NCBI RefSeq assembly: GCF_048087625.1 | Contig: NZ_CP159805.1 | Location: forward strand, 124,001-188,000 | DNA length: 64,000 nt | Direction of reading: 5' to 3' | DNA from: Pseudothioglobus sp905182815 | Lineage (GTDB): Bacteria > Pseudomonadota > Gammaproteobacteria > PS1 > Pseudothioglobaceae | The notes under the pieces: model-generated | The model's input: the letters and a program-made list of their open reading frames with translations, nothing else | Database searches by the model: none | Told to the model about the DNA's origin: nothing | Position numbers and translations under genes: made by a program | Shown here: in pieces, positions 57,627 through 64,000 of the stretch | Layout: each line of letters opens with the position of its first letter | How positions within the stretch are numbered: position 1 is the first letter of the stretch

Positions 57627-59474
57627 ATGAATCATTACGCAGCTTGGAAAAATGCACTTATTGTATTTTTCTTATTCCTCTCAACTCTTTATGCATTGCC
57701 AAATCTGTATGGTTCAGATTTGGCGATTCAGATTACGGGAACAGGCGACTATATTGTTGAAGATAGTGATTTAGAGTCTATAAGTAGCACACTGACAGAA
57801 AATAATGTTGACTTTAAATCTATAAAGATTGATAGCAATAATATTCTAGTTCGTTTTAACAACTCCCAATCACAGCTTTCTTCTAAGACACTTTTAAAGA
57901 ACTCACTAAGCAGAAATTATGTGGTTGCTCTTAATCTTGCTCCTTCAATTCCACAATGGCTTGGGAATCTGGGGGGTAAGGCAATGTCTTTAGGGCTTGA
58001 TCTCAGAGGAGGCGTTCATTTTTTACTTGAAGTAGATATGGAGGCAGTAGTTTCAACCTCTTTAGATCGTTATTACAATGAGCTAAGAACTGCTTTACGT
58101 AAGGATAAGTTGTATAAAAAAATTCGTAAAGAAGATAATAGGTTAGTTGTTAGCTTTAAGAGTGAAGATCTTAAGAACAAGGCAAAAAAGGTTTTAAAAA
58201 ATGATTTGCCTGATTTGGTAATTGTTGAAGGTAGCGAGTTAGAGTTAGAGTTTGGTCTTGAAGTTTCATCAAGTGCTCAATCTACAGCAAAATCTAGCGC
58301 ACTAAAACAAAATATTACTACCCTTCGTAATCGAGTAAATGAGCTAGGCGTAGCTGAGCCGATAATTCAGCAACAGGGTTCAGAAAGAATTGTTGTTCAA
58401 TTGCCTGGAGTTCAGGATACGGCCAGAGCCAAAGAAATATTAGGAGCTGTGGCAACCGTTGAGTTTAGGTTAGTTGATGAGCAAAATGATGTTCAAACTG
58501 CCATCCAATCAGGAAAAACACCATCGGGCTCAAAGCTTTATAAGTTTAAAGATGGAAGACCTTTACTACTCAAAACAACTGTCATAGCAACGGGTGAAAA
58601 CATAGTAGATGCATCTTCTAGTGTTGATCAAGATAATCAGCCACAAGTTAGTATTGTCTTAGATAGTTCTGGTGGCAGAACCATGCTGGAAACTACTAAA
58701 GAATTTATAGGTTATAGAATGGCTGTTGTTTTTATTGAAAATCAAGTAGAAACAATTATTGAGGATGGTGTTGCTGTGAAGAAGCGCAGTAAGACGCAAG
58801 ATATTATAAATGCAGCAACAATTCAAGGAACCTTCTCTAATCGTTTCCAGATAACTGGCCTAGACAGCTCTAGAGAGGCGCGAAACTTAGCGTTACTATT
58901 AAGAGCAGGTTCGCTTTCAGCGCCTGTTGAAATTATTGAAGAGCGAACAATTGGCCCAAGCTTGGGTGCTGATAATATTCAAAAAGGATTCATTTCTGTT
59001 TTGGTTGGTTTTGCCCTAGTGTTAGTATTTATGGCTTGGCGATATCGCGTATTTGGCTTGGTTGCAAATGTGGCTTTAACATTAAATTTAATCACTATAG
59101 TTTCAATACTATCTATGCTTCAGGCAACTTTAACCTTGCCAGGAATAGCAGGTATAGTTTTGACAGTTGGTATGGCGGTTGATGCTAATGTTTTAATTTT
59201 TGAACGCATCAAAGAAGAAATGCGCTCAGCTAAAGATATTCAAAAAGCAATTTCTGCAGGTTATGAGAAAGCACTGTTGACTATTGCTGATGCGAACATT
59301 ACAACCCTTATAGCATCCTTGGTGTTATTTAGTTTTGGTACAGGAGCAATTAAAGGTTTTGCTGTTACACTTTCAATTGGAATTATTACCTCTATGTTCA
59401 CAGCAATTATTGTCTCTAGGGCAATGATAAACCTTATTTATGGTGGAAAGAAAGATAAGGAGTTGGCAATATGA
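57627..59474 (+). CDS. secD: Protein translocase subunit SecD
   Basis: Inner-membrane part of the SecDF motor that pulls proteins out into the periplasm using the proton gradient. The 615-residue protein has an N-terminal span, the large P1 periplasmic domain (GLDLRGGVHFLLEVDMEAV near residue 120) and the C-terminal six-span SecD/RND block with TVGMAVDANVLIFERIKEE near residue 520 holding the essential aspartate. The stop overlaps secF by 4 bases. Confidence 0.96.
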   Translation: MNHYAAWKNALIVFFLFLSTLYALPNLYGSDLAIQITGTGDYIVEDSDLESISSTLTENNVDFKSIKIDSNNILVRFNNSQSQLSSKTLLKNSLSRNYVVALNLAPSIPQWLGNLGGKAMSLGLDLRGGVHFLLEVDMEAVVSTSLDRYYNELRTALRKDKLYKKIRKEDNRLVVSFKSEDLKNKAKKVLKNDLPDLVIVEGSELELEFGLEVSSSAQSTAKSSALKQNITTLRNRVNELGVAEPIIQQQGSERIVVQLPGVQDTARAKEILGAVATVEFRLVDEQNDVQTAIQSGKTPSGSKLYKFKDGRPLLLKTTVIATGENIVDASSSVDQDNQPQVSIVLDSSGGRTMLETTKEFIGYRMAVVFIENQVETIIEDGVAVKKRSKTQDIINAATIQGTFSNRFQITGLDSSREARNLALLLRAGSLSAPVEIIEERTIGPSLGADNIQKGFISVLVGFALVLVFMAWRYRVFGLVANVALTLNLITIVSILSMLQATLTLPGIAGIVLTVGMAVDANVLIFERIKEEMRSAKDIQKAISAGYEKALLTIADANITTLIASLVLFSFGTGAIKGFAVTLSIGIITSMFTAIIVSRAMINLIYGGKKDKELAI

Positions 59475-60397
59475 GTCTTAAATCATTAAATATTCCAGTT
59501 ATTGACTTTGTAGGTAGACGCAAATATGCAATGATTTTTTCTGCAATTTTATTAATTGTCTCTATAGCTTCAATAGGATTTCAAGGTCTCAAATTTGGTA
59601 TTGACTTCACTGGTGGTACATTAATCGAATTAGGCTATGAAAAATCAGCTGATCTTGAAGGTATTCGTTCAAAGCTTGCTGCTGCGGATTTTAAAGGTGC
59701 CAATGTTCAATATTTTGGATCAGATACTGAAGTTCTTATTCAGTTGGAGCCACAAGCTACTTCAAGTGCAAAACTCAGTTCATCAATTATTAGGATGCTT
59801 GGTGAGGGAATAGATGTTCGCAGAGTTGAATTTGTTGGGCCAAAGGTTGGTGAAGAGCTAACCAATGATGGCGGCCTGGCAATGCTTTATGCGCTTATTG
59901 GAATTTTAATTTATGTTGCCTTTAGATTTGAGTATCGCTTTGCTCTAGGCTCCATTGCGGCCCTTATTCATGACGTGATTATTACGTTAGGAGTGTTTTC
60001 ATTACTGCAAATTGAATTTGATTTGACAGTATTGGCTGCTATTCTTGCAGTAATTGGTTATTCTCTTAATGATACGATCGTAGTTTTTGATAGAATTCGA
60101 GAAAACTTTCTTGCAAGTCGCCAAGTGGAGTCTGGATCAATTATTAATGAGGCTCTTAATCAAACTTTATCACGAACATTAATGACATCCCTCACAACTT
60201 TACTTGTTCTTTTTGCTCTATTTTATCTAGGGGGAGAGGTGATTCATAGTTTTGCTGGTGCACTTCTTATCGGTGTGGTAATTGGTACCTACTCTTCAAT
60301 CTATGTTGCAAGTTCAACTATTCTTGCGATGGGAATTTCCAAAGAAGACATGCTGCCTTCAGAAAAAGAGAAAAAAGAGATTGACGCTAGACCGTAA
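59471..60397 (+). CDS. secF: Protein translocase subunit SecF
   Basis: Second half of SecDF, 308 residues. GLKFGIDFTGGTLIEL near residue 37 and VIGYSLNDTIVVFDRIREN near residue 195 are the SecF signatures, with six predicted spans. Translation is coupled to secD. It is convergent with fabB, eight bases between stops, with no strong shared terminator. Confidence 0.96.
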   Translation: MSLKSLNIPVIDFVGRRKYAMIFSAILLIVSIASIGFQGLKFGIDFTGGTLIELGYEKSADLEGIRSKLAAADFKGANVQYFGSDTEVLIQLEPQATSSAKLSSSIIRMLGEGIDVRRVEFVGPKVGEELTNDGGLAMLYALIGILIYVAFRFEYRFALGSIAALIHDVIITLGVFSLLQIEFDLTVLAAILAVIGYSLNDTIVVFDRIRENFLASRQVESGSIINEALNQTLSRTLMTSLTTLLVLFALFYLGGEVIHSFAGALLIGVVIGTYSSIYVASSTILAMGISKEDMLPSEKEKKEIDARP

Positions 60398-60405
60398 AAA
60401 TAACT

Positions 60406-61626
60406 TTATTTGCTAAATCTTTCAAAAACAAGACACGCATTGGTCCCACCAAAACCAAAACTATTTGAGAGAATGCGATTTAGTTTAACGCTTTTGGTTT
60501 TCCTAACAATTGGTAAGCCTATTGCTGCGTCATCAAGATTTTCGATATTCACAGATTCGGCAACAAAATCATTTTGAAGCATCAAAAGTGAATAAATAGA
60601 TTCGTTAACTCCAGCTGCTCCCAGCGCATGACCCGAAAGAGATTTAGTTGAGCCAATAAGAGGCGTTGAGGTAGTACCAAATACCTCCTTGATTGCACCT
60701 AACTCTTTAGCATCGCCAACTGGTGTTGATGTTCCATGAGCATTAATATAATCAATTGAACCATTAAGCCCATCAGTAGCAATCTGCATGCAGCGTTTAG
60801 CACCTTCACCTGATGGTGCGACCATGTCATAACCATCAGAAGTAGCGCCATAGCCAACTAACTCTGCAATGATAGTTGCCCCTCGAGCCTCTGCATGGTC
60901 TAAAGACTCAAGCACAAGGGCTCCGCCACCTCCAGATATTACAAATCCATCTCGATCTGTATCAAAAGCACGTGATGCCTTATCAGGAGTGTCATTATAT
61001 TTTGAAGAAAGGGCACCCATAGCGTCAAATAACATAGTTAAAGACCAATCAAGCTCTTCTCCCCCTCCAGCAAACACAACATCTTGTTTGCCAAGTTGAA
61101 TTTGCTCCATAGCGTTACCAATACAGTGCGCACTGGTAGAGCAAGCAGAACTGATTGAGTAATTTATTCCCTTTATTTTAAAGAGTGTGGAAAGGCAGGC
61201 AGAAGTGGTAGAACCCATAGTTCTTGGGACGCGGTATGGACCAACTCTTTTGATGCCTTTTTCTCTTAAAATATCAGCAGCTTCAACAATATTTTGATTT
61301 GAAGCTCCACCAGAACCCATAATTAAACCAGTCCTTTCATTCGAAATCATTTCTTCACTTAATCCAGATTCTTTGATTGCCTCATCGAGTGCGATTGCAT
61401 TAAATATCGCCGCATCAGCCATAAATCGCAGCATTTTTCGATCAATAACATCACTAGTATTGACCTCTGCAATTGCACCATGAACATGAGACCTAAGTCC
61501 CATTTCTGAATATTTTTCACTAAATACTATTCCAGATTTAGCAGACTTTAAGGATTTAAGAACTTCGGACTTGTTGGAGCCTAAGCTGCTAACAATACCC
61601 ATTCCTGTAATGACTACTCTGTTCAT
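60406..61626 (-). CDS. fabB: Beta-ketoacyl-ACP synthase I (FabB)
   Basis: Elongates acyl-ACPs and is needed for unsaturated fatty acids together with FabA. The 406-residue thiolase fold has the active cysteine in SSACSTSAHCIGNA near residue 163 and the two histidines in NAHGTSTPVGD and KSLSGHALGAAG (about 295 and 330). The final NSFGFGGTNACLVF is standard. Its ATG overlaps the fabA stop by one base. Confidence 0.96.
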   Translation of the reverse strand: MNRVVITGMGIVSSLGSNKSEVLKSLKSAKSGIVFSEKYSEMGLRSHVHGAIAEVNTSDVIDRKMLRFMADAAIFNAIALDEAIKESGLSEEMISNERTGLIMGSGGASNQNIVEAADILREKGIKRVGPYRVPRTMGSTTSACLSTLFKIKGINYSISSACSTSAHCIGNAMEQIQLGKQDVVFAGGGEELDWSLTMLFDAMGALSSKYNDTPDKASRAFDTDRDGFVISGGGGALVLESLDHAEARGATIIAELVGYGATSDGYDMVAPSGEGAKRCMQIATDGLNGSIDYINAHGTSTPVGDAKELGAIKEVFGTTSTPLIGSTKSLSGHALGAAGVNESIYSLLMLQNDFVAESVNIENLDDAAIGLPIVRKTKSVKLNRILSNSFGFGGTNACLVFERFSK

Positions 61627-62147
61627 CAGAAGGAAGATGTATCAGTAAATAATCCTACCCTAAGGTTTGTTGCTTCGTAGATAGTTTTCCCATCTACTTC
61701 CATGGTTGCATCTGCTATACCCATATAGAGTTTTCTCGCAATAACTCGAGATAGACTTATATTGTAAGTAACCTTTTTACTTGTTGGTAAGACTTGGCCA
61801 GTAAACTTAATTTGTCCAGAACCAAGTGCTCGACCTCTTCCTGGCCCACCAAGCCAACCTAAATAAAAACCAACTAACTGCCACATTGCGTCTACACCTA
61901 GACAACCAGGCATTACTGGATCTTCATTAAAGTGACAATCAAAAAACCATAAATCTGGATTAATATCAAGTTCTGCAGTCATTCCACCTTTACCATATTC
62001 TCCACCAGTTTCAGTAATATTTGTAATGCGATCAAACATCAGCATTGGTGGTTTGGGAAGCTGGGCATTGCCAGGGCCAAAAAGTTCGCCCTTACCACAG
62101 GTAATTAAATCTTCATAAGAAAAGTTGTTTTGCTTCATAAAGTCCAA
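61626..62147 (-). CDS. fabA: 3-hydroxydecanoyl-ACP dehydratase/isomerase FabA
   Basis: Dehydrates and isomerises 3-hydroxydecanoyl-ACP, the entry to anaerobic unsaturated fatty acids. The 173-residue hot-dog protein has the active histidine segment FFDCHFNEDPVMPGCLGVDAMWQ (about residues 67-88) with the catalytic His and Asp. ELFGPGNAQLP and FDRITNITETGG near the start are family-typical. An ATG three codons downstream (MKQNNFS) is an alternative start. Pairing with fabB is characteristic of gammaproteobacteria. Confidence 0.96.
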   Translation of the reverse strand: MDFMKQNNFSYEDLITCGKGELFGPGNAQLPKPPMLMFDRITNITETGGEYGKGGMTAELDINPDLWFFDCHFNEDPVMPGCLGVDAMWQLVGFYLGWLGGPGRGRALGSGQIKFTGQVLPTSKKVTYNISLSRVIARKLYMGIADATMEVDGKTIYEATNLRVGLFTDTSSF

Positions 62148-62201
62148 TAAATCAAGTACTGATAGAATTTTATCATAGTTAAATTACTATTGAAATTCAA
62201 C

Positions 62202-63359
62202 TTATGGCCTAATGTCAGCAATAATGTCACCAATATCTTCTAGCCCAACTGATATACGAATAAGGTTTTCAGTGATATGAGTTTGTCGTTTCTCTTCATC
62301 TGAGAGTCGAACATGAGTTGTAGAAGAGGGATGCGTGATGGTAGTTTTAGTATCACCAAGATTTGCAGTAATTGAAATCATCTTAGTATTATTTATTAGA
62401 CGAAAAGCTTCGGCTCTGCCGCCACTAACCTCAAATGAAACTATTCCACCAAAGCCTGTTTGCTGCTTTTTTGCAATTTCATGATTTGGATGGTTTTCAA
62501 GACCAATATAGTGAACTTTTTTAACGAAAGATTGGTCATTAAGCCAAACAGCTAATTTCTTTGCACTTCTACAGTGAGCATCCATTCTTATCTTGAGTGT
62601 TTCTAAACCTTTTAGGACAATCCAGGCATTGAATGCACTTAAGGTTGGACCAGTGCTTCGAGTAAACGCACTTATTTCATCAATTAATGATTCACTTCCT
62701 GCTACAGCACCTGCAAGACACCTGCCTTGACCATCAATATATTTAGTGGCAGAGTGAATGACCAGATCAGCCCCTAAAGTCAGTGGCTTTTGAAGCGCAG
62801 GCGTCATGACGCAGTTATCAACAGCTAGTACTATATTGTTTTTCTTTGATATAGCTGCAAGCTTTTCTATATCAACAACTTCACCAAGTGGGTTTGAGGG
62901 TGTTTCTAATAAAAATAATTTGGTATTTTTTTTAACACTTTTTTTCCATCCATCTAAATCCCCTAAATCAACAAAAGTAATTTGAATATCAAGCTTTTCA
63001 ATAATATTATTTAGAAGAACTATGGTTGTTCCAAACATACATCGAGAGGCCACCATGTGCTCTCCAGGCTTAAGAAGAGTCATAATTGTTGCAAAGATGG
63101 CAGACATTCCGCTAGCAGTTGCCTGGCATTTTTCTGCACCTTCTAAAGCAGCTAATTTATTTTGAAAGGCGTCAACTGTTGGATTAGTAAACCTCGAGTA
63201 AACATTCCCTTTTTGTTTGTTTTCAAAGCGATCAGCAGCTTGTTCAGCACTCTTAAATCTATAACTCGAAGTCAAAAAGATAGCTTCAGAATGCTCTTGC
63301 TCCTCTGTTGCATGATGTCCTTCGCGAACTGCTTTTGTTTGAAAATTAAGGTCTTTCAT
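62202..63359 (-). CDS. metZ: O-succinylhomoserine sulfhydrylase MetZ
   Basis: PLP enzyme that makes homocysteine directly from O-succinylhomoserine and sulfide. The 385-residue protein shows AIFLTSSYRFKSAEQAADRF near residue 26, YSRFTNPTVDAFQNKLAALEGAE, the cofactor aspartate in LAVDNCVMTPAL near 178, and the PLP lysine in HSATKYIDGQGR near 204. HPSSTTH and SVGLED follow. The placement directly after purF (13 bases) is typical of MetZ in gammaproteobacteria. A MetC homologue is at 15121. Confidence 0.92.
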   Translation of the reverse strand: MKDLNFQTKAVREGHHATEEQEHSEAIFLTSSYRFKSAEQAADRFENKQKGNVYSRFTNPTVDAFQNKLAALEGAEKCQATASGMSAIFATIMTLLKPGEHMVASRCMFGTTIVLLNNIIEKLDIQITFVDLGDLDGWKKSVKKNTKLFLLETPSNPLGEVVDIEKLAAISKKNNIVLAVDNCVMTPALQKPLTLGADLVIHSATKYIDGQGRCLAGAVAGSESLIDEISAFTRSTGPTLSAFNAWIVLKGLETLKIRMDAHCRSAKKLAVWLNDQSFVKKVHYIGLENHPNHEIAKKQQTGFGGIVSFEVSGGRAEAFRLINNTKMISITANLGDTKTTITHPSSTTHVRLSDEEKRQTHITENLIRISVGLEDIGDIIADIRP

Positions 63360-63372
63360 AATTTATGCTCAA

Positions 63373-64000
63373 TTAGTCAGCATCATTGTAGATTAATTCT
63401 GAGCTTTCATTGGAAATATTACCCAGTTTGGCATTGTCAGATCTTTGAGCTTCAAGGTTATTAAGATAAGGCTCATCTATGTCTTTGGTGAGGTAGTTGC
63501 CATCAAAACATGAGCAATCAAAACTTTTAATATCAGAGTTTCCCTGTTGAACTGACCAAATTAAGTCATCAAGATTTTGATAAATTAATTTATCAGCGCC
63601 AATAGTTTTACATACTTCTTCTGTTGTTTTATTGTGGGCGACAAACTCATTTTTACTAGCCATATCAATTCCATAAACATTTGGATATCTAACTGGAGGC
63701 GCGGCGGAAGCAAAGAAAACTTTTTTCGCACCAGCAGCTCTTGCCATTTGAACGATTTCCTGGCTTGTTGTTCCGCGAACAATAGAGTCGTCAACTAAGA
63801 GTACATTCTTGTCTTTAAATTCGAGTTCAATCGCACTTAGTTTTTGACGAACAGATTTTTTTCTTTGTTTTTGTCCAGGCATAATAAAGGTTCTAGCAAT
63901 ATAACGGTTTCTTATAAAGCCTTCTCGATATTTTAAATTTAACTCATTAGCGACTTGAAGAGCGGATGTTCTTGAGGTATCAGGAATAGGCATTACAACA
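63373..64000 (-). CDS. purF: Amidophosphoribosyltransferase PurF (C-terminal part; 5' end outside window)
   Basis: First committed enzyme of purine synthesis. The frame is open to the window edge, reading VVMPIPDTSRTSAL at the start, an internal PurF segment, so the Met at 63993 is not the start. The PRPP-binding loop VLLVDDSIVRGTTSQ lies about 75 residues in, followed by AKKVFFASAAPPVRYPNVYGIDM, and the C-terminal tail SFDCSCFDGNYLTKDID. About 208 of roughly 505 residues are present. metZ follows on the same strand. Confidence 0.95.
   Translation of the reverse strand, partial: VVMPIPDTSRTSALQVANELNLKYREGFIRNRYIARTFIMPGQKQRKKSVRQKLSAIELEFKDKNVLLVDDSIVRGTTSQEIVQMARAAGAKKVFFASAAPPVRYPNVYGIDMASKNEFVAHNKTTEEVCKTIGADKLIYQNLDDLIWSVQQGNSDIKSFDCSCFDGNYLTKDIDEPYLNNLEAQRSDNAKLGNISNESSELIYNDAD

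Overview
This window looks like ordinary chromosome from a low-GC, free-living or host-associated gammaproteobacterium. Two membrane protein families are organised in ways that deserve attention. Group-level signals are a type-1 GshA, the FabA/FabB unsaturated fatty acid pair, MnmE/MnmG, a purF-metZ order, and an rrn operon with tRNA-Ile and tRNA-Ala in the spacer. The AT-rich codon use and gene set fit the SUP05/Thioglobaceae lineage of marine sulfur-oxidiser relatives. That placement is an inference from memory, not a database result. I see no prophage, insertion sequence, integrase or CRISPR array.

Layout: 1-4723 is a plus-strand run of mnmG (5' end outside the window), rsmG, tatD, rluC and ubiA. 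At 4800-5575 two paralogous 72-residue membrane proteins sit in tandem, each with its own promoter, leader and terminator. dapD and a lone znuC follow on the minus strand (5592-7182). The block 7289-16287 is on the plus strand: polA, argS, an AddA/RecB-like helicase-nuclease and a cystathionine beta-lyase homologue. The block 16291-19751 is on the minus strand: a TauD-type dioxygenase, an MFS carrier and glmU. The region 19823-22970 groups an aquaporin, a thioredoxin-type arsenate reductase, a DUF47/PhoU-like protein and a Pit phosphate permease, which together suggest arsenate/phosphate handling. Housekeeping genes follow at 23025-28415: bolA-family, rpmE, hemE, trpA, accD, ispH and a PfkB/adenosine kinase.

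The region 28416-29760 is the least ordinary: a small winged-helix protein, a noncoding stretch with a possible structured element, a candidate 21-codon leader ORF and an orphan membrane protein. Mfd and a Maf-type pyrophosphatase (minus), then folA and a tiny lipoprotein (plus) follow, with a perfect AT-rich palindrome between the divergent maf and folA. gltB without gltD occupies 34516-39033. A redox-flavoured group comes next (yaaA, a glutaredoxin with an unusual CFYC site, a Nudix-ThiE fusion, gshA), and then mnmE.

A complete rRNA operon (16S, tRNA-Ile, tRNA-Ala, 23S, 5S) lies at about 44336-49866. It has a clear promoter, two boxA-like sites, long RNase III-type processing stems and a terminator. 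After it come a metallo-beta-lactamase-fold hydrolase and a three-gene set (RND/MMPL transporter, LolA-like periplasmic protein, predicted outer-membrane barrel) that resembles a trans-envelope lipid export machine. serS and yajC-secD-secF complete the plus strand. The last part is a minus-strand run of purF (cut by the window edge), metZ, fabA and fabB.
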